NCBI RefSeq assembly: GCF_018531145.1
Contig: NZ_JAHDSZ010000001.1
Span: 124,001-188,000, forward strand
Origin: Canibacter zhuwentaonis
GTDB taxonomy: Bacteria > Actinomycetota > Actinomycetes > Actinomycetales > Microbacteriaceae
Direction: 5' to 3'
Length of the DNA stretch: 64,000 nt
The notes beneath the pieces were generated by a model. It had not been told where the DNA came from. It made no database searches and saw only the letters and a program-made list of their open reading frames with translations. Made by a program: the position numbers and the translations under genes. Positions 37,272 to 45,571 of the stretch are shown one piece after another (position 1 is the stretch's first letter; every line of letters starts with the position of its first letter).

Positions 37272-37894
37272 GCGGGTAGGCTTGACAGCACGTTTTCGCG
37301 CATGGTGTTTTGTGAGCATTGCGGTGGTTTGTGTGGAGTGAAGACCTGGCATTCGACTCGAAGTACAAGCAGGTCGTGTGGAAATGCAACGACCGTTACG
37401 ACAAATACCATCCAAGCAAGACTCCAACCATCATGGATAAGAAGCTGCAAGCAGCATGGGTTAGCACAGTGACTGGGCTGGTGAAGCGGAAAAACCTTAT
37501 CGACTGGGAGGAACTTCACACCGTCTTGGCTGACACAACAGGTGTTGAAGCTGGCATCCTCAACCTACAAGGCGAAATGGAAACCGTTGCTGGGCTAATG
37601 ACCTATATGATTGAAGGCAACAAGCGAATCCAGCAAGACCAGGCTGACTACCTTGCACGCTTCACCCAACTGGAAGAACGCTACCAGCACACCATCACCA
37701 AACTGGATGAAGCACAAGGCTTACTGGCACGCAGGCAAGGGGTCGCAACTGAGCTGAAGCGCATACGCAAAGCCATCAACCAACTAGAACCAGAAGCCTT
37801 AGTGTGGGACGAAGTGTTCTATCGGATCATCACCGACCGGTTCATGATCGCCATGGACGGCAGCATCAAGGTCGAGTTCAAGAACGGTATCTAG
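37272..37894 (+). pseudogene. Large serine recombinase, C-terminal remnant with one frameshift
   Basis: The zinc-ribbon half FCEHCGGLCGVKTWHS (frame starting ATG 37302) should continue as DSKYKQVVWKCND, but that part lies one frame over. Loss of a single base near 37352, within CATTCGACTCG, explains the break. The second frame runs to a normal recombinase end: a coiled coil (LARFTQLEERYQHTI), then ITDRFMIAMDGSIKVEFKNG. The catalytic N-terminal resolvase domain is absent, so the element cannot move itself. It lies at the ssrA-proximal end of the island. Confidence 0.75.
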
Positions 37895-38020
37895 TCAAGA
37901 AAGATAACTTTGAAGCTCTCTGTAACGACGATCGTGGAGTCATCACATCCCACTTATTCTAGAAAATCTGCTCTGGCCAGCAGTTTTAGAGCTTAGTTGT
38001 GGGGTGAACCGCTGGAAATG

Positions 38021-38063
38021 AAAAAGGACTACCTTCGTGCATTTGTATCACAAAGGTAGTCCT
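38021..38063 (-). terminator. Terminator of tmRNA
   Basis: On the minus strand GGACTACCTT pairs with AAGGTAGTCC around a 17-base loop and is followed by TTTTT, starting 3 bases after the tmRNA 3' end. Confidence 0.9.
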
Positions 38064-38065
38064 AA

Positions 38066-38436
38066 TGGTGGAGTCGCCGGGAATTGAACCCGGGTCCATT
38101 TGGATGATTCCGTGCCTTCTACGAGCGTAGTTCGCTAAGCTGTTTTACTCGGTCTCGTTTACTGTTGCGAACTTCTGAAACGACAGACCCAGTTGCAGTT
38201 AAAGTCCCAAAACACCCTGCAACACAGTGTTTTAGCCAGTCTCCTAAATGACACCAGAACAGAGGCGGAGACGAACTCTGCCTGACGGACTTTACGGTCT
38301 TACTTATGCAGCAAGAGCGAAGTCGGCGCGTTTTACGTTTGCACCTATTTTTTGCAAGGGACATTAACGAGATGACCTTACATTCTCGGCTCGCTTCTCA
38401 CGGTCTCAAATCGAAATGTCGAAACCGATCGACCCC
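38066..38436 (-). ncRNA. ssrA: Transfer-messenger RNA
   Basis: Rescues stalled ribosomes and tags the unfinished protein for degradation. The 5' GGGGTCG pairs with 3' CGACTCC, next to an encoded ACCA end. The 5' segment GGTTTCGACA and the T-arm GGGTTCAATTCCC are standard. The tag frame (38304-38342) reads ANVKRADFALAA followed by TAA, ending in the usual ALAA degron. The 371-base length is normal. The 3' end is a common integration target, and a diverged copy of it lies at 32142-32195. Confidence 0.96.
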
Positions 38437-38482
38437 TAGTGCTGTTTAATTTTCAACGATCTGCACATATAGTGAGAATATA

Positions 38483-38511
38483 AATCTATCGCAAAATATA
38501 GAGCGGGTCAA
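38483..38511 (-). promoter_or_regulatory. Sigma-A promoter of ssrA
   Basis: On the minus strand TTGACC and TAGATT are separated by 17 bases, placed about 50 bases before the mature 5' end. Confidence 0.65.
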
Positions 38512-38546
38512 TTCTTGGCTTTGGCTCTTAGCCTTGGCTTTGGCTT

Positions 38547-38587
38547 TTGGTGTGTCGGCTCTTGGCACTTGGTGTGTCGGCTCTTGG
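38547..38587. repeat. 19-bp direct repeat between ssrA and glycerate kinase
   Basis: TTGGTGTGTCGGCTCTTGG occurs at 38547-38565 and 38569-38587 within a CTTGGC-rich low-complexity stretch. No function is evident. Confidence 0.75.
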
Positions 38588-38692
38588 TGCGCTGCCTCTT
38601 GGCGCGTCCGTTCTTGATGCCTCGGCTCATGTGCGCCGGGTGCGGCAGGGCAGATGGGGGCGCGCAGTGTTTAAACCGCTATAATCGGAGCT

Positions 38693-39823
38693 ATGAAAGT
38701 ACTCATCGCGGTTGATAAGTTTAAGGGGTCGCTCTCGGGCGCGGAATTGGCGCGTGAGATAGCTGTTGGGCTGCGCGAAAACAGCCGGAGCGACACGGTA
38801 ATATCCGTGTGTAATATCGCAGACGGTGGCGATGGCACGGTTGCGGCAGCTGTTAGCGCCGGTTTTAGCGAGCAGCGTGCGCAAGTGACAGGCCCGGCGG
38901 GCATCCCTGTTCGCGCCAGCTACGCATACCGCGCCAGCGATGCAACAGCCGTAATAGAGATCGCACAGGCGTGCGGTCTTAGCTTACTGGAAGGCGAGCT
39001 ACTACCTCTAACCGCGACCAGTTACGGGGTTGGTGAGTTGCTATTGCACGCGCTCGACACGGGCGCGCGCCGCATTATTATTGGGCTCGGCGGCAGCGCC
39101 ACAACAGACGCCGGCGCAGGTATGTTGCGCGCCCTCGGAGCGCGGTTTGAGGGCGTTGCGGCAGGGCACATTCGCGGTGCTAAAGATCTTGCAACCTTAA
39201 CGGCTGCTGATCTCAGCGAAATTGACGAGCGGATCTTCGCAGCCGAGCTCACTGTTGCTTGCGATGTGAATAATCCGCTGCTCGGAGAAAACGGGGCCGC
39301 TGCGGTGTATGCGCCGCAAAAAGGAGCAACTGCTGCGCAGATCGCGCAGCTTGAAAATGCGCTGGAGCTAACCGCAAACGCGGTAGAGGATGCTCTTAAA
39401 ACACCGCCCGGCAGCTACCGCGATTTGCCGGGCGCGGGGGCGGCGGGCGGTCTTGGTTTTGCCTGTATGGCCGTGTTGGGCGCAAAAATGCGTGCCGGCG
39501 CCGATGTTGTTTTTAACATAACAGGGTTTTATGAACAGCTTGCAACAGCGGATCTGGTGATCACCGGCGAAGGTAAGTTAGATGCGCAGAGCCTATGCGG
39601 TAAGGGGCCGGCGGCCGTTGCTGCTGCGGCAGCGGCCAGAAATATTCCGGTTGCTATGGTGTGCGGAGTTTCCGATCTAACGCCCGAACAGCTGGCTGAC
39701 AGCGGTGTTGCCGCTGTGTATCAAACTGTTAGCGACACTGTGACTGTTGCGGAGTCGCTGCGCGATCCGCGCACCTATGTGCGTGCTGCTGCGGCTCAGC
39801 TCGCGCGCGATTTTGGGCTTTAG
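38693..39823 (+). CDS. Glycerate kinase (GarK/GlxK family)
   Basis: Phosphorylates glycerate with ATP, feeding it into glycolysis. The 376-residue protein begins VLIAVDKFKGSLSG and has NIADGGDGT, IGLGGSATTDAGAG and GAGAAGGLGFA, the conserved blocks of the family. The product position (2- or 3-phosphoglycerate) cannot be read from the sequence. It stands alone; no glycerate uptake genes are adjacent. Confidence 0.95.
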   Translation: MKVLIAVDKFKGSLSGAELAREIAVGLRENSRSDTVISVCNIADGGDGTVAAAVSAGFSEQRAQVTGPAGIPVRASYAYRASDATAVIEIAQACGLSLLEGELLPLTATSYGVGELLLHALDTGARRIIIGLGGSATTDAGAGMLRALGARFEGVAAGHIRGAKDLATLTAADLSEIDERIFAAELTVACDVNNPLLGENGAAAVYAPQKGATAAQIAQLENALELTANAVEDALKTPPGSYRDLPGAGAAGGLGFACMAVLGAKMRAGADVVFNITGFYEQLATADLVITGEGKLDAQSLCGKGPAAVAAAAAARNIPVAMVCGVSDLTPEQLADSGVAAVYQTVSDTVTVAESLRDPRTYVRAAAAQLARDFGL

Positions 39824-39900
39824 CAGTGGGGCGTTAGTTAAGTATCTGGCTGGGAGGCTTAAAAAGCATGGAGAAGCAGAAAAATGCCCGGGTTGAGAGC

Positions 39901-39956
39901 GTCTGGTGGAAAACGTCCGGTGGAAAATGTCCGGTGGAAAGCGTCCGGTGGCAGAA
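39901..39956 (+). repeat. 14-bp tandem repeat, four copies
   Basis: GTCYGGTGGAAAAY-type units start at 39901, 39915, 39929 and 39943; the last is diverged. The repeat lies between glycerate kinase and ogt in an otherwise gene-free gap. Confidence 0.85.
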
Positions 39957-40056
39957 GATAACTGAGCCGCGCTCGTGATATTGCACAGGGTTTAAGATGT
40001 AAACGTTGTAATATGGGCATAACTAATCCCGGAACGCCTGCTAGAAAGTGATAACT

Positions 40057-40563
40057 GTGATCGCAGAAAACATTGCGCATTATCAAACGGTAAAAACTCC
40101 CGACGGTGATTTCACAGTTATAACAGCTTCTAACGGCGCGGTTTTAGCTTCGGGATGGACAGCGGATCACACCGTCCTGCGAGCACTGATTCATCCCAGA
40201 CTGCAACCGGAGCAGTTCTGCGTGACAGACACCGCTGCGTGCAGCGCAGTCTTGGCGTACTACAGTGGCGATCCGGATCCGCTCGCTAATTTTGCTGTGA
40301 AACAGCACGGCGGAGAGTTTCACAGCGGTGTTTGGCATCAGATGCGGCAGATTCCATTCGGCAGCACGCTCAGCTATGCCGAGCTTGCGCGAGCCACCGG
40401 GAATGCTGCGGCGGTGCGTGCGGCCGCCAGTGCCTGCGCGCGAAATGCCGCGCCGCTGTTTGTGCCCTGCCATCGGGTTGTGCGCACGGGTGGCCAACTG
40501 GGCGGATTTGCGTGGGGCATGGAGCTTAAAAAGTCGATTTTAAGGTTTGAGTCATTAAATTAA
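40057..40563 (+). CDS. ogt: Methylated-DNA--protein-cysteine methyltransferase
   Basis: Suicide repair protein that takes the alkyl group from O6-alkylguanine onto its active-site Cys. The 168-residue product has FVPCHRVV with the acceptor Cys and the helix-turn-helix segment IPFGSTLSYAELA. I chose GTG 40057 because AGAAAG lies 8 bases upstream; the GTG at 40048 overlaps that site. The guanine-binding PCHRVVR motif is complete. Confidence 0.93.
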   Translation: MIAENIAHYQTVKTPDGDFTVITASNGAVLASGWTADHTVLRALIHPRLQPEQFCVTDTAACSAVLAYYSGDPDPLANFAVKQHGGEFHSGVWHQMRQIPFGSTLSYAELARATGNAAAVRAAASACARNAAPLFVPCHRVVRTGGQLGGFAWGMELKKSILRFESLN

Positions 40564-40588
40564 TCTGCATGCGGTATTGTTGTAAAAC

Positions 40589-40909
40589 ATGAGTGAGCCT
40601 GATAGAAAAACCGGGGGATACTGCCTCGACAAGATCTTCAAGATCACTAAAGTCGGTCATCTTTGGAGCGTTGCGCTGGCTTGGGCTTTGACCCTGCCGC
40701 TCGCGATCTGGGCGATATACGGGCACGTTAAGTTCATGCGAGCTGAGTGGATTATTCTAACAATCGGTGTTGCTGTTTTTGTAAACTTTATTTTGCAGCT
40801 GCTTGTTGCGGATAAAAACGGTTTTATTATTCGGCTGTCGGTGGGGATTTCTGGAAGCCTTGCAATTCTCTTTGTTAGCGGCGTCTGGACGCTGATTTCT
40901 AGGCTATAA
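40589..40909 (+). CDS. Small membrane protein, unknown function
   Basis: A 106-residue protein with three hydrophobic segments (about 25-45, 52-72 and 82-102). No family is recognised. It is followed after 7 bases by another tiny membrane protein and then ygfZ, so the three may be one transcript. Confidence 0.65.
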   Translation: MSEPDRKTGGYCLDKIFKITKVGHLWSVALAWALTLPLAIWAIYGHVKFMRAEWIILTIGVAVFVNFILQLLVADKNGFIIRLSVGISGSLAILFVSGVWTLISRL

Positions 40910-40916
40910 TAGAGGT

Positions 40917-41027
40917 ATGATTCTTGGTTTTGAGATTTTTTTCCTGGCGCTATTGGGTCTTGCCTCAGCGGGTATTGCGTTTGTTAGCGGAGCTGTTGTT
41001 TACAAACTCTACAAGGGTCAGAAATAG
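40917..41027 (+). CDS. Very small membrane protein (36 residues)
   Basis: The sequence starts MILGFEIFFLALLGLASAG and ends VVYKLYKGQK: a single hydrophobic helix with a basic end, the layout of a real single-pass micro-protein. AGAGG lies just before the ATG, and ygfZ begins 8 bases after the stop. No known family is recognised. Confidence 0.55.
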   Translation: MILGFEIFFLALLGLASAGIAFVSGAVVYKLYKGQK

Positions 41028-41035
41028 TTTTCTAA

Positions 41036-42388
41036 ATGCGCAGCGAGCTGTTTAAGATTCCGCAAGCTGTGCTAGATAGCTCTGGGGACGCAGTTTTGCA
41101 CTACGGCAGCCCTTTTGCGGAAAGCCGCCATTTCAGCGAGGGCAGAGCTCTTGTGTCGCGCACTGATCTGGCGGTGCTGAAACTAGCCGGCACTGACGCG
41201 CTGAAAATACTGCACTCGCAAACAACTCAAAAATTAGATAGTTTACAACCCGGGCAGAGCGCGGAAACCTTGCTGCTCAGCCCGCAGGGTAAAATTATTG
41301 CGCAGCTTGCAATAGTGCACGCGGGCGATTGTATTCTGATAACACTGTTGCGCGCGCAGGCTCAGGAGATAGTGGATTATTTCACGCGGATGCGCTTTAC
41401 GTTCGATTACCAGATTGCAGACTCGAGCGAAACCCTTTTTTGTGCGGATATTTGCGCGCCACGGGCGGCGCTTAAAAATATTCAGAACTGTGGTGCGTTG
41501 CGCGAGGCTGATTTGGCGTTGTGCGATGCCGATGCGGCACTGCGCGAGGCTGATTTGGCGGGTAGCGTTCCGATTTGGGGCGCGATACGCGAGTTTTTAT
41601 CCGCCAATAATAGCGATATTACTGCGATCTGGTGTGATCCGTGGGTTTTTGCGGATTCTGCCGCGCAGATTTCTTACTACCGGGGCGGTGAGCATCCCGC
41701 AGCAACAGGGAACGGCACTGTGCGGCTGATTCTAGATGCAAAACTGCTGGCAGAGCTTGTGCGCGGCGGGGTATCCAACGGTTTGCGGCTGGCTGGCACA
41801 TACGCGGTAGCAGCTCACGAAATTGCGCTGTGGCGGCCGAGCCTGGCGGATTTTGATGAGCGCAGCCTGCCGCACGAGTATGATCTTTTGCGTAGCAGCG
41901 TGCATCTTAACAAGGGCTGCTATCGAGGGCAAGAAACCGTCGCGAAGGTGCACAATCTGGGGCATCCGCCGCGCCGTTTGGTGTTTTTGCACCTCGACGG
42001 CAGTGACGCAATTCTGCCGGTTGCCGGGGATAAGATTTTTGCTGCGCACCCGTTAGGCGCAACAAAAAGTGCGCCAGAATTAGCAGCGGATTTGGTGAGA
42101 GTAGAAGTTAGCCCGGCAGACGCAAAAACAGTCCACGGGGGCGCGGAAGCTAGCCCGGCAACAGAGCGCCCAATCGGGATTGTGACGCGCGCGATAATGC
42201 ACTACGAGCTTGGCGCGATCGGGCTGGGGCTTGTGAAACGCACCGCCAAAACGACCGATTCGTATGCGATAGTTACTAGCTCGGGCGCGACCGTGCGTGC
42301 CGCTCCCACGGTAATCGTGCCCCCCGATGCAGGTGCCACGCAGGCGCTCGACCCGCTGCTGCGTCAGCAGCTGCTGCGCCGCCAGTAA
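41036..42388 (+). CDS. ygfZ: Folate-binding protein YgfZ/GcvT-like
   Basis: Folate-dependent accessory protein for repair or assembly of some Fe-S enzymes, structurally like the glycine-cleavage T protein. It carries the YgfZ signature [12 protein letters not shown] near residue 299. At 450 residues it is longer than E. coli YgfZ (326), with an insertion near 150-175 that includes two copies of LREADLA and a longer C-terminal domain. Confidence 0.9.
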   Translation: MRSELFKIPQAVLDSSGDAVLHYGSPFAESRHFSEGRALVSRTDLAVLKLAGTDALKILHSQTTQKLDSLQPGQSAETLLLSPQGKIIAQLAIVHAGDCILITLLRAQAQEIVDYFTRMRFTFDYQIADSSETLFCADICAPRAALKNIQNCGALREADLALCDADAALREADLAGSVPIWGAIREFLSANNSDITAIWCDPWVFADSAAQISYYRGGEHPAATGNGTVRLILDAKLLAELVRGGVSNGLRLAGTYAVAAHEIALWRPSLADFDERSLPHEYDLLRSSVHLNKGCYRGQETVAKVHNLGHPPRRLVFLHLDGSDAILPVAGDKIFAAHPLGATKSAPELAADLVRVEVSPADAKTVHGGAEASPATERPIGIVTRAIMHYELGAIGLGLVKRTAKTTDSYAIVTSSGATVRAAPTVIVPPDAGATQALDPLLRQQLLRRQ

Positions 42389-42543
42389 TTGCGCTGTTAT
42401 TAGGTGCGTCGCCAGTGGTGACGCTCTTTGCGAGGCAGCGGCGATTTACCACCAGCGCAGTGCGCGTCATCCTCACTGTCGTCCCCCAAACAAACGCACC
42501 GCTGTTGAGCATATACTCTGCCGGTGCGGATAAACTAATAAGC

Positions 42544-43278
42544 ATGAGCAATACACTGATTTTACTGCGTCACGGGCAGAGCGAATGGAATGAAAAAAAC
42601 CTGTTTACCGGCTGGGTAGACGTGCGCTTAACAGCGCAGGGGCGTAATGAGGCGCAGCGTGCTGGCGAGCTGCTAACGGCAGCTGGTGTGCTGCCAGATG
42701 TTGTGCACACATCCATGCTGACGCGGGCAATTATGACGGCAAACCGGGCGCTTGAGAGCGCCGACAGGGCGTGGCTTCCGGTACGCCGTAGCTGGCGACT
42801 TAATGAGCGGCACTATGGCGCACTGCAGGGCAAAGACAAGTCGCAAACGCTCGCAGAGTACGGCGAGGAGCAGTTCCAGCTGTGGCGGCGCAGTTTCGAC
42901 ACGCCACCGCCTGCAATTGCTGCAGCCGATAAATACAATCAGAGCGCGGATGTGCGCTATAGCGATATTGAAGTTCCGGTAACAGAGTGCTTAAAAGACG
43001 TTATTGAGAGGCTGCTGCCGTACTGGGAAGAGCAGATTCTGCCGGATCTGAACAGCGGCAAAACCGTGCTGGTAACAGCTCATGGCAACTCACTGCGGGC
43101 GCTCGTAAAACACCTTGAAGGAATTAGCGATGACGATATTGCATCGCTTAACATTCCAACGGGAATGCCGCTGGTTTACACGATTGACAGCTCTGGTAAA
43201 GCGCTGGGCAAGGGAGAATATCTTGACTATGAGGCTGCTCAAGAAGCAGCCGCGCAGGTTGCTGCGCAGGGTAAATAG
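42544..43278 (+). CDS. gpmA: 2,3-bisphosphoglycerate-dependent phosphoglycerate mutase
   Basis: Interconverts 3- and 2-phosphoglycerate. The 244-residue protein starts [16 protein letters not shown], with the phospho-histidine RHG motif. It also has [16 protein letters not shown] and [11 protein letters not shown] with the second catalytic His. An open frame extends upstream to 42415, but ATG 42544 fits family length exactly. No clear ribosome site is seen. A terminator follows. Confidence 0.96.
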   Translation: MSNTLILLRHGQSEWNEKNLFTGWVDVRLTAQGRNEAQRAGELLTAAGVLPDVVHTSMLTRAIMTANRALESADRAWLPVRRSWRLNERHYGALQGKDKSQTLAEYGEEQFQLWRRSFDTPPPAIAAADKYNQSADVRYSDIEVPVTECLKDVIERLLPYWEEQILPDLNSGKTVLVTAHGNSLRALVKHLEGISDDDIASLNIPTGMPLVYTIDSSGKALGKGEYLDYEAAQEAAAQVAAQGK

Positions 43279-43300
43279 GCTTTCTGCGCAATAAGTTAGA

Positions 43301-43344
43301 GGGCGCGCAAGCAGCTGTAATTTGAACAACCTGCGCGCCCTTTT
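43301..43344. terminator. Bidirectional terminator between gpmA and carD
   Basis: GGGCGCGC pairs with GCGCGCCC, followed by TTTT. The genes converge here. Confidence 0.75.
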
Positions 43345-43360
43345 AACTATCTAAAGGTTT

Positions 43361-43861
43361 TTAGAAATCGGGCATGATAGTGCTTTCGAGAACAGAGTTT
43401 AAGAGCTCTTCGGCTGCTTCTTCAGAGCTGTTCTTAGCGAGCGCCACCTCTGAGGTGAGAATCTGGCGAGCCTTCACAAGCATCCGCTTCTCACCGGCAG
43501 AAAGCCCCTTATCGTGCTCCCTGCGCCACAGGTCGCGCACAACCTCTGAAACTTTGAGAACATCGCCTGATGCGAGTTTTTCAAGGTTTGCTTTGTAGCG
43601 ACGTGACCAGTTTGCTGGCTCTTCTGTGAACTGCTCGCGTAATACGGCGTACACTTCTGCAAGACCGGCGTCGTTGATTACATCGCGCACACCAACCATC
43701 TCGCATTTTTCTGCGGGAACTTCAATAGTGAGATCGCCTTGATGAACCTCGAGTTTTAGAAAAACTTTTGAAACTCCGCCGAGTTTGCGGTTTTTAATCT
43801 CAATAATCTTTGCCGCACCGTGGTGAGGGTAGATAACTGTTTCGCCTACCTCGAATTGCAT
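43361..43861 (-). CDS. carD: CarD-family transcription regulator
   Basis: Binds RNA polymerase beta and stabilises open promoter complexes, mainly at rRNA and housekeeping promoters. The 166-residue protein has an N-terminal Tudor-like RNAP-interacting domain ([15 protein letters not shown]) and a helical C-terminal DNA-binding domain with [20 protein letters not shown]. The length matches actinobacterial CarD. Confidence 0.96.
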   Translation of the reverse strand: MQFEVGETVIYPHHGAAKIIEIKNRKLGGVSKVFLKLEVHQGDLTIEVPAEKCEMVGVRDVINDAGLAEVYAVLREQFTEEPANWSRRYKANLEKLASGDVLKVSEVVRDLWRREHDKGLSAGEKRMLVKARQILTSEVALAKNSSEEAAEELLNSVLESTIMPDF

Positions 43862-44023
43862 AGTGGAATGCTCCTTAGCTTAGAAATCAGTGCCTCATAT
43901 CAGGATAGCACATTCATTAACACCTAATCTGAGCGCGTCCAGTAGGTGCGTCAAACCGCGAAAATCTTCTTTTTTAGATATGATTAAAAAGACATTAAAA
44001 ATATTTATCTCGGAGGGTAAGTT

Positions 44024-44518
44024 GTGAAAACTCGCACAGTAAAATTTTTTGCGCTTGCGGGGGTGCTCGCTGTTTCGTTAAGCGGCTGCTCGCTCGTAGC
44101 ACCTGTGGCAACCACCAAACCATACAGCGCCAGCGATGGCATCAACCAGGACATTAACGGCATTAATCTGCGCAACATTATGCTGGTTGGGGCAAAATCC
44201 GGCAAGCCGCTGAACGTTGTTTTCACAGCGGTTAACAACACAGGTGATCCGCAAATTGCAACCATGAAGTTTATTGGAAGTGATGGCACCGAGGCGCAGG
44301 TTAAGTTCCTAGTGCCTGAGGGCGTGACGCAGTACGGTGACCCGCGCGGAGCTGCCGAAAACATCAACTGGGTTGATCTTGGCGCGCAGGAAATCGGTTC
44401 AACAGCAACCGCGTATCTGCAAGTTAGCGGATCAAACGAAGAGCGTGTTAACGTGCCAGTTCTTGACGGCACCCTTGACGAGTACAAACCTTATGCGGTA
44501 ACCCCGCCTAAAAACTAA
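44024..44518 (+). CDS. Small lipoprotein of unknown function
   Basis: A 164-residue protein with a signal peptide ending in the lipobox VSLSGC. The mature part looks like a single beta-rich domain (LRNIMLVGAKSGKPLNVVF). Similar lipoproteins lie next to carD in related actinobacteria; function unknown. The start is GTG, after GGAGGGTAA. A terminator follows. Confidence 0.8.
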   Translation: MKTRTVKFFALAGVLAVSLSGCSLVAPVATTKPYSASDGINQDINGINLRNIMLVGAKSGKPLNVVFTAVNNTGDPQIATMKFIGSDGTEAQVKFLVPEGVTQYGDPRGAAENINWVDLGAQEIGSTATAYLQVSGSNEERVNVPVLDGTLDEYKPYAVTPPKN

Positions 44519-44527
44519 ACAGATTTG

Positions 44528-44568
44528 CGGGGGTGTTGTTACGGATAATATCCCCCCGTTTATTTTTT
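44528..44568 (+). terminator. Terminator after the lipoprotein gene
   Basis: CGGGGG pairs with CCCCCG, followed by TTTATTTTTT. Confidence 0.75.
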
Positions 44569-44615
44569 GACACTCGGACGCTTGTTTGATCCGCTCGCAA
44601 TTGCGTACTGCCCAG

Positions 44616-44687
44616 CTAGATTGTGCCAAACAGCAGCGCGCCCAGCAGAAATCCCACGACCAGCGCGAGTATCAGATTGTATTGCAT
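44616..44687 (-). CDS. Possible 23-residue membrane peptide
   Basis: It reads MQYNLILALVVGFLLGALLFG then TI: one hydrophobic helix with a GxxxG-type face. There is no ribosome site. It lies between the lipoprotein gene and phoU on the opposite strand. Kept only because the composition is that of a real transmembrane peptide. Confidence 0.25.
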   Translation of the reverse strand: MQYNLILALVVGFLLGALLFGTI

Positions 44688-44806
44688 AGTTAATACAGTA
44701 GATGCTTTATGATTAAAAACATAACTTTCTGTGAGATTATTAGTGTTGTAAATGTGCGCGGTGTTTATACCCTCGCGCGCTCGGTACGATAAGAAATGAG
44801 TTTTTA

Positions 44807-45445
44807 ATGCGAGTTGTTTTTCAGCAAGAACTACGTGAAATTCAAGACGGGCTAGCAGAAATAGCTGAGCTTGTGATGGTTGCAATTGACAACGCGGCAA
44901 CCGCGTTTGCGAGCAGCGACTTAACCCTGGCAGAGACCGTAATTCAGCAGGATCCGCTTGTTGACAGGCTGGTGCTGCAGCTTGATGAGCGCGTCACTGA
45001 CGTGCTCGCCAGGCAGCAGCCGGTTGCGAGTGACCTGCGGTTGATGGTGAGTTCCTTGCGTATGAGCGCGTCACTGGAACGGATGGCGGATCTTGCGCAG
45101 CACATTGCGCAGCTGGTGCGGATGCGGTATCCGGATGCGGTTGTGCCGCAGAGTTTGCAACCGATTTTTATGCGGATGGGGCAGCTGGATATTGAGATGG
45201 CACAAAATATTATGCACCTGCTGCGCGAGCAGGATCTCGGCACGTGCTTTAAGATCCGTGATCTTGATGACGAGCTTGACGAGCTGCACGCGGAGGTTTT
45301 TGCAAAGGTGCTGAGCGCAACCCAGCAGCAAAAACCCGAGCACGTGATCGACGTAACGCTTGCGAGTCGGTATCACGAGCGTTTTGGCGATCACGCGGTC
45401 AGTATTTCAAAGCAGATGACTTACTTTTTGGCGGGCAACCGCTAA
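44807..45445 (+). CDS. phoU: Phosphate-specific transport system accessory protein PhoU
   Basis: Links the PstSCAB phosphate importer to the PhoR-type sensor kinase and represses the Pho response when phosphate is plentiful. The 212-residue protein has two three-helix PhoU repeats, with DPLVDRLVLQLDERV in the first and the matching helix ending RYHERFGDHAVSI in the second. No pst or two-component genes are adjacent, as is common in this group. Confidence 0.93.
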   Translation: MRVVFQQELREIQDGLAEIAELVMVAIDNAATAFASSDLTLAETVIQQDPLVDRLVLQLDERVTDVLARQQPVASDLRLMVSSLRMSASLERMADLAQHIAQLVRMRYPDAVVPQSLQPIFMRMGQLDIEMAQNIMHLLREQDLGTCFKIRDLDDELDELHAEVFAKVLSATQQQKPEHVIDVTLASRYHERFGDHAVSISKQMTYFLAGNR

Positions 45446-45571
45446 TTTTAAGTTGCTCGCTGCGCGGCTAGTGGGTCGCTCGTTGCCAGCAGGTACGCAG
45501 TTTGCTGCGTCGCAGAAATCTGCTGGCTAAACAGTGGAAAAGTCACCGTTAAACAATAGATATAGATAGTT

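Noticed and set aside
39901-39956. CRISPR-like array
   Set aside because: Plain 14-bp tandem repeat without spacers.
42415-42543. N-terminal extension of gpmA by 43 codons
   Set aside because: Phosphoglycerate mutases start directly before the LRHGQSEWN motif; the extension has no family support.
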